NCBI GenBank assembly: GCA_035559775.1
Contig: DATMAU010000064.1
Coordinates: 1-64,000 of the forward strand
From: AG1 sp035559775
GTDB taxonomy: Archaea > Thermoproteota > Thermoprotei_A > Sulfolobales > AG1
Direction of reading: 5' to 3'
Length of the DNA: 64,000 bases
Part shown: positions 35,219-43,216 of the stretch, in pieces
How positions within the stretch are numbered: the first letter of the stretch is position 1
How the letters are laid out: every line of letters begins with the position of its first letter
Made by a program: the position numbers and the translations under genes
Notes under the pieces: generated by a model
What the model was told of the DNA's origin: nothing
Databases searched by the model: none
The model's input: the letters and a program-made list of their open reading frames with translations, nothing else

Positions 35219-35324
35219 GCTCTCTTAACCATAGATAGCTACTCACAGGTACTTGGTTGCTGGAGTTTGGGTTTCATCGCTATCGATGTCTTTTGATATT
35301 AACTGCTCTTCTTTTGGCTTCAGG

Positions 35325-35676
35325 GCTGTTTTTAATATACATAGGGAGGGTTAACAGGTTTTGGGGATGTTCATAAGCACTGGGGGCAGCATGTCCGAAG
35401 GCTGCTTCCTCATCGATACCTGAGATTCTATAAGCTTTGAACTGGGCTGTCCTTTGTACGGGTCTCTCCACACAGGTCTCGGGCGGCTATGGGAGCACCG
35501 CTCCAAGCCGTCTTTGGGATGATCTCTCAAGCCTAGATGGGGGCCAAGTGCCGTTTGGCTCGACAGCAGTCCATGAACCCATAGGATCTCTAACCCCGCG
35601 GGTATAGGTGGAAGTCCCCGGATGCGACCACGAATAAAAATAAAGTGATTGGGATGAACGTCCAGGGACAAACGGT
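35325..35676 (+). mobile_element. GC-rich repeat element, copy A (no left end found)
   Basis: This stretch aligns over its whole length with the element at 36574-36918: GGGCTGTTTT at both beginnings, then CACACAGG-CTCGGGCGGC, a 25-nt identical block (35489-35513 here), GTGCCGTT-GGCTCGAC, and the same terminus, TCCAGGGACAAACGGT (35661-35676). By eye the copies are roughly three-quarters identical. No matching left inverted repeat is seen upstream, so copy A may be truncated. The short open frames in it contain stops and are not conserved between the copies; I regard it as non-coding today. It lies between hemB and the peroxiredoxin gene. Nature unknown: MITE-like element or an insertion sequence remnant. 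Confidence 0.6.
35489..35513 (+). other. Conserved hairpin core, copy A
   Basis: These 25 nt are identical in copy B (36743-36767) although the flanks differ. They contain a perfect stem, GGAGC-ACC-GCTCC (35492-35504). Such strict conservation inside a diverged repeat suggests a structured RNA or a protein-binding site. Confidence 0.45.
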
Positions 35677-35735
35677 AAAGAAAGAGATCCGAGTGGGCGG
35701 ATAAGTAGAACCAGGGTGTGGGGGTCTCCTCATAA

Positions 35736-35890
35736 CAATTGACCGGAGCAAAGCTATGGAGAGGGGCTGTCGGTATAGATCACAGCGAACATGTGGAGGC
35801 CGAGGAAGCAGAGGAGAGGGCAGTTGATACCAAAATACCAACCGCTATTGAGCCTGGATCCCCTGGTGTGTGCTCTAACCCTATCTATAG
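35736..35890 (+). other. Start-less open frame, possible gene remnant
   Basis: A frame of about 50 codons without stops but without a start reads AVGIDHSEHVEAEEAEERAV and then TKIPTAIEPGSPG. It looks like the end of a protein rather than random sequence. It might be the tail of a transposon-encoded gene, in keeping with the repeat just upstream, but I cannot assign it. Confidence 0.25.
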
Positions 35891-35926
35891 GGTGGAACAG
35901 ACGGGATAAAAAGATCTACTTGTCCT

Positions 35927-36421
35927 TTACTTAGCCGTCTGTCCTTTCTTAAGCTTCTCTAGAACCCTCTCTACCTCATTATAGTCAGGCTCTACTCTTG
36001 GATCTTCTGAGACCCATTTATACACCACAACACCCTTAGGATCTATTATGAATAAAGCCCTCTTAGCCAGCCTCTTAAGCCCTAGTCCGAGGAGGTCTGG
36101 CAACACTACACCGTATTTCTCTATAACCTCTCTGTTATAGTCGCTCAGCAGTGTGAAGTTAAGCCTATTAACCTCTTTAAACACCCTCAGGGCAAACGGG
36201 CTGTCAACGCTTATCCCTATCACTTCAGCATCTAGATTATCAAGCCTAGCCATTCTATCTCTAAATGTGCACATCTCTCTCGTACATACTTCGGTAAATG
36301 CTCCTGGAAAGAAGGCTAGTACTACAAACCTACCCTTTGCCAGGAACTCTGAGAGGCTCCTCTTCTTAAGCGTTGTGTCTAGGAGCTCGAAGTCGGGCGC
36401 CTTCTCACCAACCTGAACCAC
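35927..36421 (-). CDS. Peroxiredoxin (AhpC/TSA family, BCP/AhpE-like)
   Basis: 164 aa from GTG 36421, with TGAGGTGAGG upstream. The peroxidatic Cys is C46 in PGAFTEVCT; a second Cys (C51) lies five residues on and could be an intramolecular resolving residue. VGEKAPDFELLDTTLKKRSLSEF, VIGISVDSPFALRVFKE and ALFIIDPKGVVVYKWV are family segments. Reduces hydrogen peroxide and organic peroxides. The gene sits alone, enclosed by repeat copy A on one side and copy B on the other. Confidence 0.9.
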   Translation of the reverse strand: MVQVGEKAPDFELLDTTLKKRSLSEFLAKGRFVVLAFFPGAFTEVCTREMCTFRDRMARLDNLDAEVIGISVDSPFALRVFKEVNRLNFTLLSDYNREVIEKYGVVLPDLLGLGLKRLAKRALFIIDPKGVVVYKWVSEDPRVEPDYNEVERVLEKLKKGQTAK

Positions 36422-36468
36422 TAACTCCTCACCTCACCACTTTAGTATAAAGCCTTATATATAATAAT

Positions 36469-36524
36469 ACCGTTTGTCCCTGGACGTTCATTCCAACCAC
36501 TCTATCTTCATCCATGGTCACATC
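36469..36524. repeat. Left terminal inverted repeat of copy B
   Basis: Reverse complement of the right end at 36866-36918 with few mismatches (for example GACGTTCATTCC here versus GATGTTCATTCC from the right end) and one or two small gaps. Its outer 26 nt are also nearly the exact inverse of the right end of copy A (35651-35676). Confidence 0.65.
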
Positions 36525-36742
36525 CAGGGAGAGACGGTCAAGTATTATACAAATAAACAGATATCAACCGATATGGGCTGTTTTCTTTTTGATATGCATA
36601 GTGAGGATTGATAGGCTTTGGAAATTCTTATGGGTATTGGGGCATGCCCGAAAGCCGCTCTCCCGCCAACACCTAGGGTATCTATAGGCCTTGAAAGATA
36701 TTATCCCCGGTGTGGGTCTTCCCACACAGGCCTCGGGCGGCG

Positions 36743-36767
36743 ATGGGAGCACCGCTCCAAGCCGTCT
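36743..36767 (+). other. Conserved hairpin core, copy B
   Basis: Identical to 35489-35513, with the stem GGAGC-ACC-GCTCC at 36746-36758. A second small stem, GCCG-TT-CGGC, follows about 30 nt later; in copy A the same place reads GCC-GTTT-GGC, still able to pair. Confidence 0.45.
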
Positions 36768-36865
36768 GGGGCACAAGCTAGATGGGAGCCGCGTGCCGTT
36801 CGGCTCGACGGCCGCCCATGACCCTGCAGGGCTAGAGGCCCTGCGGGCTGAGGTTGAAGCCCCCT

Positions 36866-36918
36866 GATGTGGCCATGAATAAAAAGATGATTGGAATGAA
36901 CATCCAGGGACAAACGGC
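36866..36918. repeat. Right terminal inverted repeat of copy B
   Basis: Begins GATGTGGCCATGAAT and ends GGGACAAACGGC; pairs with the left end at 36469-36524 and matches the right end of copy A. Confidence 0.65.
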
Positions 36919-36930
36919 TAGGACACCTGC

Positions 36931-36964
36931 TAATAAGCTCCCAATCATACTATCTAGGAGGCGG
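36931..36964 (+). promoter_or_regulatory. Promoter and SD of rps24e-rps27ae
   Basis: CTAATAAGC (36930-36938) can be the TATA box; AGGAGGCGG (36956-36964) is a strong SD five bases before the ATG at 36970. The repeat element ends directly upstream, so upstream promoter elements such as a BRE may derive from it or have been displaced. Confidence 0.45.
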
Positions 36965-36969
36965 AATCA

Positions 36970-37317
36970 ATGGCGGGTGGAGGCTCTGCCCAGGGTCCTG
37001 TTCTTAAGCTGGATAGCGGTGTGATCTTTCTAGTCGTTTCCCAGAAGGAGAACAAAGTGATCCAGAGGAGGGAGGTTGTCATAAGGATCGAGCATAGAGG
37101 AAAGGGGACACCATCAAGGCCTGAGGTGATCGATGCTGTCTCGAAGCTCTTGGGGGTCAGTCCTGATCTAGTAGTTGTTAGGAGGATAGAGACCGAGTAT
37201 GGTAGAGACTCATCCAGAGCATGGATCCATGTATATAGCGATAGAGCTGTTCTCGAGAAATTCGAGCCGAGACACCTCATAGAGAGATCATCTAAGAAGG
37301 AGGGTGGTGGGCAGTGA
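36970..37317 (+). CDS. rps24e: 30S ribosomal protein S24e
   Basis: 115 aa. ENKVIQRREVVIRIEHRGKGTPSRPEVIDAVSKLLG and DLVVVRRIETEYGRDSSRAWIHVYSD are the S24e core. The end is Lys/Gly-rich. Part of the small ribosomal subunit of archaea and eukaryotes. Its stop overlaps the rps27ae GTG by 4 bp, the classic archaeal pairing. Confidence 0.93.
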   Translation: MAGGGSAQGPVLKLDSGVIFLVVSQKENKVIQRREVVIRIEHRGKGTPSRPEVIDAVSKLLGVSPDLVVVRRIETEYGRDSSRAWIHVYSDRAVLEKFEPRHLIERSSKKEGGGQ

Positions 37318-37502
37318 GTAAGGAGAAAGGTGGTGAGAAGAAGTTCAGATCATCATTATATATAATAGACACTAAGACTAACAGTGTAAAGCTTAAGAAT
37401 AAACAGTGCCCGAGATGCGGCTCCATCATGGGTTATTACGAACCAGGCGGGGCTAGATGGTATTGCGGTAAATGCCGCTATACAGAGTTTATCAAGAGAT
37501 AG
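37314..37502 (+). CDS. rps27ae: 30S ribosomal protein S27ae
   Basis: 62 aa from GTG 37314. Four zinc-binding cysteines in CPRCGSIMGYYEPGGARWYCGKC, the S27ae ribbon, after a basic N-terminus. Translationally coupled to rps24e. Confidence 0.93.
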   Translation: MSKEKGGEKKFRSSLYIIDTKTNSVKLKNKQCPRCGSIMGYYEPGGARWYCGKCRYTEFIKR

Positions 37503-37520
37503 AAGAGATCTACGGAAAGC

Positions 37521-37528
37521 TTATAAAA
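37521..37528 (+). promoter_or_regulatory. TATA box of alba, leaderless transcript predicted
   Basis: TTATAAAA is centred 24 nt before the ATG at 37548, so transcription should start at or next to the A of the start codon. No SD is present before the ATG, in agreement. Confidence 0.6.
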
Positions 37529-37547
37529 CCTAGTAGCTTATCTTCAT

Positions 37548-37862
37548 ATGACAGGATCCTGGGTGATGCAGATGGTCCAGCCACAGCCGATAAACACAGT
37601 GCTAGTGGGTAAAAAGCCTGTGATGAGCTATGTGCTAGCAATACTACAGCTAGCCAGTCAGGGGGTAGACGAAATCATCGTCAAAGCCAGGGGTAGAGCT
37701 ATTAGCAGGGCTGTAGACGCTGTAGAGATCGTTAGAAACAGGTTTCTCAAGAACGGCATAGTTGTTGAGAGGATAAACATCGGTAGCGAGGAGCTCCAGA
37801 GCAAAGAGGGAAGGAGATCCAGGGTATCAACGATAGAGATCGTTATAAAGATAAAGAGATAA
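37548..37862 (+). CDS. alba: DNA/RNA-binding protein Alba
   Basis: 104 aa. The Alba core begins with NTVLVGKKPVMSYVLAILQLASQGVDEIIVKARGRAISRAVDAVEIVRNRF; the pair K22/K23 in GKKP corresponds to the lysine acetylated in Sulfolobus Alba. A dimeric chromatin protein that coats DNA and binds RNA. Own promoter. Converges with DUF1512. Confidence 0.93.
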   Translation: MTGSWVMQMVQPQPINTVLVGKKPVMSYVLAILQLASQGVDEIIVKARGRAISRAVDAVEIVRNRFLKNGIVVERINIGSEELQSKEGRRSRVSTIEIVIKIKR

Positions 37863-37865
37863 CAG

Positions 37866-37872
37866 TTTTTTA
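37866..37872 (+). terminator. Poly-T terminator after alba
   Basis: Seven T in a row begin 4 bp after the alba stop, in the 11-bp gap before the convergent DUF1512 stop; T-runs terminate archaeal transcription without a hairpin. Confidence 0.35.
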
Positions 37873-37873
37873 A

Positions 37874-39004
37874 TCAAAGAACACCTAGAGTATTCCCAAT
37901 ACCCGCAACTATAACTTGATCCCCTTCCTTGGTCCTCTCCCTAATAATCCTCTTCACAACCTCAACAGCTTTAGAAACACCCTCATAGATCTCCTTGGTC
38001 ATGTGGGTTATAGCCTCCTCAGAGCTCATCTTGATAATAACAGCATCCAGAGGAACACCGCACTTGATAGCTGTCCTCTCGATAGATATCTTCTCAGGAC
38101 CCGGATCCCCTATAGCAGCCCCGGTACCCTCAGCAACCTCACCGCTCTTCTCCCCCTCTAGCTTCAAGGCAGCATCAACGGTTATGATCCTCGAGATCCT
38201 GCACTCAAGCTGCTCAGCAAGCTTAGCAACAGCCTCACCAGGTCTCCCAACAGTCCCACCGGGACCTTCTGCCTTGATGAGATACACCCTCCTCCCCTCA
38301 AGATCAACGGTACTGTATACAGTCTCATCCGTGATCCTGATCCTCTCAGCATTTGGAGCTATCATCGAGACTACGAGAGGCCCAGCGGAATCCCCTATCG
38401 GTATCCCCAGCCTGAAGGGCTCGACCGCTTTCTTATAGGCCTCGAGCTCCTTGATGAGGGCTGGGAGGATTAGGACTAGCTGGTAGAGGAGCATCCAGTT
38501 CTGGGTCTTCTTACCCAGTAGATAGTAATGCCTAACAACCCTGTGGACATAACTGAGAACCCAGTTTATCTCCAGAATGACCTCTAGATTCTCCCTCTTA
38601 GCCTGATCCGCGTTCGGGAGTATTGATGATGCGTAGCTCTTTATCTTATCATCCCTCACCCTTATAAGATGACCCAGCCTCTTCACAATATCTATAGGCT
38701 CTATAGAGACAGGCTCTATCAGGAAGTTGTTATTCACGAACCCATCTATCACCGACCCCGGCTCCTTGATCCCAAGCTCTTTTAGATGATCCTCAGAAGC
38801 CTTCCTAGTCTCCGAAGCCAACCCCTCTATCTGGGATAGCCTGAACCTTATGATCCTGTCCCACCTATAGATCCTGATCTTGTCCGGGAGGTCTGTGAAT
38901 AATAGTAGAAACCAGAGAATATTTATTATAATCCAGAATATGAGTAACGTGTTATCAGCACCAGTGGGGTTTGAGACCTGCATATTATACACTATACGCA
39001 CCAT
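37874..39004 (-). CDS. DUF1512 family protein
   Basis: 376 aa. One N-terminal transmembrane helix (about residues 20-37), a cytoplasmic body with IRVRDDKIKSYASSILPNADQAKRENLEVILEINWVLSYVHRVVRHYY and a C-terminal domain with IRITDETVYSTVDLEGRRVYLIKAEGPGGTVGRPGEAV, IITVDAALKLEGEKSGEVAEGTGAAIGDPG and VIVAGIGNTLGVL. This archaeal family has no known function. ATG 39004; a TTTAAG about 24 nt upstream points to a leaderless start. Adjacent to map. Confidence 0.8.
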   Translation of the reverse strand: MVRIVYNMQVSNPTGADNTLLIFWIIINILWFLLLFTDLPDKIRIYRWDRIIRFRLSQIEGLASETRKASEDHLKELGIKEPGSVIDGFVNNNFLIEPVSIEPIDIVKRLGHLIRVRDDKIKSYASSILPNADQAKRENLEVILEINWVLSYVHRVVRHYYLLGKKTQNWMLLYQLVLILPALIKELEAYKKAVEPFRLGIPIGDSAGPLVVSMIAPNAERIRITDETVYSTVDLEGRRVYLIKAEGPGGTVGRPGEAVAKLAEQLECRISRIITVDAALKLEGEKSGEVAEGTGAAIGDPGPEKISIERTAIKCGVPLDAVIIKMSSEEAITHMTKEIYEGVSKAVEVVKRIIRERTKEGDQVIVAGIGNTLGVL

Positions 39005-39090
39005 ATATGAGAACGCAAGGAGATACTTAAATCATCGTTGCAGAGCTGGCCTAGCACGTGTATCGACAAGATCAGATTCTCTGGAGACGG

Positions 39091-39990
39091 CTAGCGTGTC
39101 AATATATATACAGACCCCTCATATATAGCTATTGTCTCCTCAAACTGTGCTACCTGGGCTCCGGAGACCTCTACCAGAACCGGGTATGGGTGGAGAGCAC
39201 CTTTGGATCTGAGGTTCTCGAGCACCGTATCGATATCGCCCCCCAGGTCTGCTAACCATCTGCTGCAAAATGGAAGCCCCTTGAACCTAGCTATAGCCTC
39301 TCTCAGAACCCTCGCCTCCTCTCCCGAGGACTTGACCTTGGTTTTCTTAACAGAATATATTGTTACGAGCCTACCCTCCGATACCAGGCCAGCACCGCTT
39401 GTTATGAAAGGCTCTATAGCATATACCCCTCCCTCCCTGAATCTCCATGGTATCAGGGCTTCTGAGTAGTTTGGTATAGACTCGCCAGCATGGATCTTAT
39501 ACCTATCTATCCTATGCCCACTCAGGTTCCTCACAGGTTTCAGGGAATATCTCTTAGCAGTCTCCTCAACAACTCTCCCCACATCTCTAAAAGAAACACC
39601 TGGCAAGACTCTAGATAGGGCTTTTTCGAGAGCCTCTCTAGCAGCATCCATTATAATCTTATAATCACCACCAAGATCTACTGTGAAGGCTGTATCAACA
39701 ATATAGCCATCAATATGAACACCAAAATCTATCTTTACAAGCCCCCTCTCCGGGAAGAGACTCTTATCGCTATACGTTGGCGTGTAGTGGGCTGCGACAG
39801 AGCCTATGGATATGTTGACCGGGAATGCCGGCTCGCCCCCTAGGGATCTTATGATCTCCTCGATCTTGACCGCTGTCTCGACAACAGGTCTCCCGCTGGA
39901 GACAAGCTTCTGAGCCTCCTCCTTAACCCTCTTCGCTATCTTCCCCGCCTCCCTGTATTTCTCGAACTCCTGCTCAGCAAGACCCGGCAT
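39091..39990 (-). CDS. map: Methionine aminopeptidase, type II
   Basis: 299 aa from ATG 39990, just after GATGATC; ATG 39999 would add three residues. Metal ligands: the two Asp of VKIDFGVHIDGYIVDTAFTVDL, His in LSGHRIDRYKIHAGE and Glu in FEETIAIYEG. The insertion between domains and the missing N-terminal extension make it the archaeal type II form. Removes initiator Met from nascent proteins. Independent of the pho/pst genes upstream, though in the same direction with a gap of only about 40 bp. Confidence 0.92.
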   Translation of the reverse strand: MPGLAEQEFEKYREAGKIAKRVKEEAQKLVSSGRPVVETAVKIEEIIRSLGGEPAFPVNISIGSVAAHYTPTYSDKSLFPERGLVKIDFGVHIDGYIVDTAFTVDLGGDYKIIMDAAREALEKALSRVLPGVSFRDVGRVVEETAKRYSLKPVRNLSGHRIDRYKIHAGESIPNYSEALIPWRFREGGVYAIEPFITSGAGLVSEGRLVTIYSVKKTKVKSSGEEARVLREAIARFKGLPFCSRWLADLGGDIDTVLENLRSKGALHPYPVLVEVSGAQVAQFEETIAIYEGSVYILTR

Positions 39991-40028
39991 CGAGATCATC
40001 TATAGTTATCATCTGGGGGTATATACCT

Positions 40029-40622
40029 CTATAGCATCTCTATGATCTCCTGGGCTATGTATACAGAGTGATCAGCTATCCTCTCTAGATACATTAGTAT
40101 GAGGAGGTCTAGGGTTGAGCAGATATTAGCCGACCTCGAAGCCTCGTCAAGAGCTGTGAAGAGGGTCTGATCAACCTCTCTATCCATCTCAATAATAGCC
40201 CTAGCCCTACCCTTATCCCTGTTAAGAAAAGCCTCTATACTCCCCCTAACCATCTCAACAACCCGTTTAGAGATCATGCTCGAGTATCTCAGATCACAGC
40301 TAGCACCACTTATCCTAGTAACCCTATCGAGCACTGTCGATATGTCGAGTGCATATCTAGAGAACCTATAGAGCCCATAGGAGATCTCCAAAGCCGCTAT
40401 AAGCCCCCTGAGATCGGATGCCGTGGGCTGATACCTAGCCATGATCTCGACTATGTTTCTATGTATCTCGAGCCTCATCTCCCTAACATCGTCAATACGC
40501 TTCCTAATAACATCGGGGGTTGCTTTCAAGCTTACAACGTTCTCAACGATCTCCTCAGAGATCCTCGAGATCTCCTTAAGCATCCTCTCCAGGCCCTTGA
40601 CGCGATAATCTATAGGTCTCAA
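40029..40622 (-). CDS. phoU: PhoU-like phosphate uptake regulator
   Basis: 197 aa, helical, with two halves that both carry PhoU-like helices (IVENVVSLKATPDVIRKRIDDVREMRLEIHRNIVEIMAR and AIIEMDREVDQTLFTALDEA ... LILMYLERIADHSVYIAQEI). It adjusts Pst activity to phosphate supply. Overlaps pstB by 4 bp; last gene of the pstSCAB-phoU operon. Confidence 0.85.
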   Translation of the reverse strand: MRPIDYRVKGLERMLKEISRISEEIVENVVSLKATPDVIRKRIDDVREMRLEIHRNIVEIMARYQPTASDLRGLIAALEISYGLYRFSRYALDISTVLDRVTRISGASCDLRYSSMISKRVVEMVRGSIEAFLNRDKGRARAIIEMDREVDQTLFTALDEASRSANICSTLDLLILMYLERIADHSVYIAQEIIEML

Positions 40623-41392
40623 GCCACCATCCTCCCTGTTATGTATTTCTCTGTAAGCTCGTTCTCAGGTCTCGTAAAGATCTTCGACGACGGGCCGACC
40701 TCGATAAGCCTGCCATCATATATGAAGGCAACATAGTCAGAAACCCTTGAGGCTTGGAAAGTGTTATGGGTTACCAAGACCACCGTCAGGATCTCCTTAA
40801 GTTCGGTTATAAGGCTTTCGATCCTAGAGGTGCCCACCGGATCTAGGTTAGATGTAGGCTCATCCATCAGAATAGCCTTAGGCCTCATAGCCAGAGCCCT
40901 TGCTATGCATAGCCTCTGCTGCTGACCCCCAGATAGCTTGCCAGCAGGTGCTCCAAGCCTGTCCTTAACCTCATCCCATAGATAGGCTTTCTCAAGAGCC
41001 CATCTAACAAGCTCATCAAGCTCTTTCTTACTCCTAACAAGCCTGTTGAGCCTCGGACCGAGAGCTACATTGTCATATATAGACATGCTGGGTATGGGGT
41101 TAGGGATCTGGAATACCATCCCCACCATCCTCCTAATAGCCATCGGGTCAGCGGTATCTCCATATATATCAACACCGTCTATGATAACACTACCCTCAAC
41201 CCTCGCCTCAGGATATAGATCGAGTAACCTGTTAATGGCCCTAAGAATGGTAGACTTACCACTACCCGAGGGGCCCATTATAGTGAAAACAACGTTACGT
41301 GGGATCGAGAGGCTTACCCCCTTAATAACCTCCCTAGCCCCGAACCAGACCCTGAGGTCTTTGATCTCTATAGAGGCTCCTGAAGCTCCCAA
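40619..41392 (-). CDS. pstB: Phosphate ABC transporter ATPase PstB
   Basis: 257 aa from TTG 41392. Walker A GPSGSGKST, LSGGQQQRLCIARAL, Walker B ILMDEPTSNLDP, and PstB-type INRLLDLYPEARVEGSVIIDGVDIYG. Drives phosphate import. Five bases after pstA. Confidence 0.92.
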   Translation of the reverse strand: MGASGASIEIKDLRVWFGAREVIKGVSLSIPRNVVFTIMGPSGSGKSTILRAINRLLDLYPEARVEGSVIIDGVDIYGDTADPMAIRRMVGMVFQIPNPIPSMSIYDNVALGPRLNRLVRSKKELDELVRWALEKAYLWDEVKDRLGAPAGKLSGGQQQRLCIARALAMRPKAILMDEPTSNLDPVGTSRIESLITELKEILTVVLVTHNTFQASRVSDYVAFIYDGRLIEVGPSSKIFTRPENELTEKYITGRMVA

Positions 41393-41396
41393 CCTC

Positions 41397-42278
41397 CTAC
41401 CACCTCCTATGAGAGAGTATCCTTGAAACTATGAAAAGAGCCACCGACATGGAGAGCAGTATGAGTGCTGCACCCCATGAGGCCTTAACCCAGTTATCAT
41501 ACCCAGAGAGGGCCATGTTATATATACCCAGGGTAAGCGACCCTATGGGTCTAAAGAGCATACCACCATCGATCGGCGGGTATAGATCGCTACCAAAGGC
41601 TGTGAAGAAGAGAGGAGCAGTCTCGCCCAGAGCCTTGCCAACCCCTATAGCGAGCGCTGTAATCACTGTCGCCTTGATATACCTCATCATTATCATCGAA
41701 GCCTTAATCCTAGATGATCCGAGAGAATAGATAGCCTCCCTCAAACTCGTGGGCACGCTTCTAAGCCCATCCTCGATCTGTGTGTATATGAATGGGATCA
41801 TAACTATAGCCAGCGCTATTGCCCCTGAGAGGGCGCTGAACCTAGGTATGGGGTTCTGGAGACCAAACATGCCTAAAACCTCGTCCAGGATCTTTAGGAA
41901 TCCATATACGCTGAGCCCAACTATGATTGTAGGGAACTCTATCATAGCCCTGGTAAGCGTTGATGTGGCAAACCCTAGTTTGCTCCTCAGACTCTGGGTT
42001 GTATATACTGCTGCGAAGATCGCTATAGGGGTTGCTATAACTGTTGCTATAGACACTAGGATCAGTGTGCCCAGTATATATGGCCCGACGCCCCCCACCT
42101 CCTCAGAGCCTGGGAGAGGCCTCTCTTCGTAGAAGAAGCCTGGGAAATTGCTTGCTATAACGCTTGAGCCGTTTATAAACACAACGGCTATTAGATGGAA
42201 GACCGGGAGTATAGATATAGCGAATAATAATACGAAGACCAGCATCCCCAGACTAGATCTAAGTCTCCTGGTATCCAT
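41397..42278 (-). CDS. pstA: Phosphate ABC transporter permease PstA
   Basis: 293 aa, six helices. GGVGPYILGTLILVSIATVIATPIAIFAAVYTT near the front and the loop LREAIYSLGSSRIKASMIMMRYIKATVITALAIGVGKALGETAPL are PstA features. Adjacent to pstC with 1 bp between them. Confidence 0.9.
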   Translation of the reverse strand: MDTRRLRSSLGMLVFVLLFAISILPVFHLIAVVFINGSSVIASNFPGFFYEERPLPGSEEVGGVGPYILGTLILVSIATVIATPIAIFAAVYTTQSLRSKLGFATSTLTRAMIEFPTIIVGLSVYGFLKILDEVLGMFGLQNPIPRFSALSGAIALAIVMIPFIYTQIEDGLRSVPTSLREAIYSLGSSRIKASMIMMRYIKATVITALAIGVGKALGETAPLFFTAFGSDLYPPIDGGMLFRPIGSLTLGIYNMALSGYDNWVKASWGAALILLSMSVALFIVSRILSHRRW

Positions 42279-42279
42279 C

Positions 42280-43203
42280 CTAACCCCTCCTCGAGATTAT
42301 AGATACATATATATTGATCCCGAGCCCTATTAGGAAAAGGATCAAGGCCATCCCAAATATGGCTGGAACCATATATGTATATGCCTCAGCGTTCTGGTAC
42401 TGATCGGCTATGAGACTCGCTATAGTATAACCAGGGCTGAAGATCCTCCAGAAATCGGGGTTAAGGACATTACCAATAACCATAGCGACAGCTACAGTCT
42501 CGCCAACAGCCCTGCCATACGAGATCATTAGTGCTGATAGTATAGATGTCCTAATATATCTAAGCTTGATCATAACGACCTCGAGCTTTGTGAGCCCGAG
42601 CGAGTACAGAGCCTCGTCAATATATCTAGGCACTCTGGCTAGAGACTCCCTTATTATAGCTGTAGAGAATGGGACTATCATTATAGAGAGGAGTATCGAT
42701 GCAGAGAGAATAGATGTTCCAAGAGAGCCTGGAGAGCCTAGATATGGTGTGAGCAGTGAGAGAGGAGGTGTGGAAACGAGACTGCCTATCACGGGCGATA
42801 ATACGAATAACCCCCACAGCCCGTATATCACTGTCGGTATAGCTGCCGAGAGATCTGTGAGTGTGCTTGCAAAAGCCCTAGCCCAGCTCGGCAGGATCTC
42901 TGTTATAGTTACCGCAGACCCTATGGCTAGTAGAGCCGCTATCGCTATAGCTATCCCGCCAGTAACCAGGGTGCCGCCGAGTGCGAAGAGAATGCCGTAG
43001 CTCTCTTTCACACCGCTCCAGGCGCTCGTCGTTATAAATGATAACCCTTCTTTTACGAAGATCCTGACACCCTGCCCGGCTAGTATGAGATTTATAGTTA
43101 TAACTATAAAAGCTATAGCTATGTTGGCTAATGCTAAGAGCAGGAAAAAGTATTCTCTATTCCTCTTAAAAAGATTCCTCTCAAAAAGCCTCAGAGCCCC
43201 CAC
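42280..43203 (-). CDS. pstC: Phosphate ABC transporter permease PstC
   Basis: 307 aa, six helices. TTSAWSGVKESYGILFALGGTLVTGGIAIAIAALLAIGSAV and the loop IDEALYSLGLTKLEVVMIKLRYIRTSILSALMISYGRAVGETVAVAMVIGN mark PstC. Follows pstS by 13 bp. Confidence 0.9.
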   Translation of the reverse strand: MGALRLFERNLFKRNREYFFLLLALANIAIAFIVITINLILAGQGVRIFVKEGLSFITTSAWSGVKESYGILFALGGTLVTGGIAIAIAALLAIGSAVTITEILPSWARAFASTLTDLSAAIPTVIYGLWGLFVLSPVIGSLVSTPPLSLLTPYLGSPGSLGTSILSASILLSIMIVPFSTAIIRESLARVPRYIDEALYSLGLTKLEVVMIKLRYIRTSILSALMISYGRAVGETVAVAMVIGNVLNPDFWRIFSPGYTIASLIADQYQNAEAYTYMVPAIFGMALILFLIGLGINIYVSIISRRG

Positions 43204-43216
43204 CCGCCACTCCTAA

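Larger units (their letters stand above)
36469..36918. mobile_element. GC-rich repeat element, copy B, with terminal inverted repeats
   Basis: About 450 bp bounded by inverted ends: ACCGTTTGTCCCTGGA at the left and TCCAGGGACAAACGGC at the right, with the similarity continuing inward for more than 50 nt (to CATGG-CACATC at the left and GATGTGGCCATG at the right). The interior is richer in GC than the neighbours and homologous to copy A. No intact gene: the longest frames are short and not shared in frame with copy A without stops. One frame (GDGSTAPSRL, then DGSRVPFGSTAAHDPAG) resembles its copy A counterpart, so an ancestral coding tail is possible. No target duplication is visible. It ends 13 bp before the rps24e promoter. 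Confidence 0.6.

Noticed and set aside
35280..36913. Several 60-110 codon frames in the repeat elements
   Set aside because: Not preserved between the two copies, no SD, and broken by stops; treated as non-coding.
35325..36918. CRISPR array
   Set aside because: Only two long, diverged copies about 1.2 kb apart; no short regular repeats or spacers.
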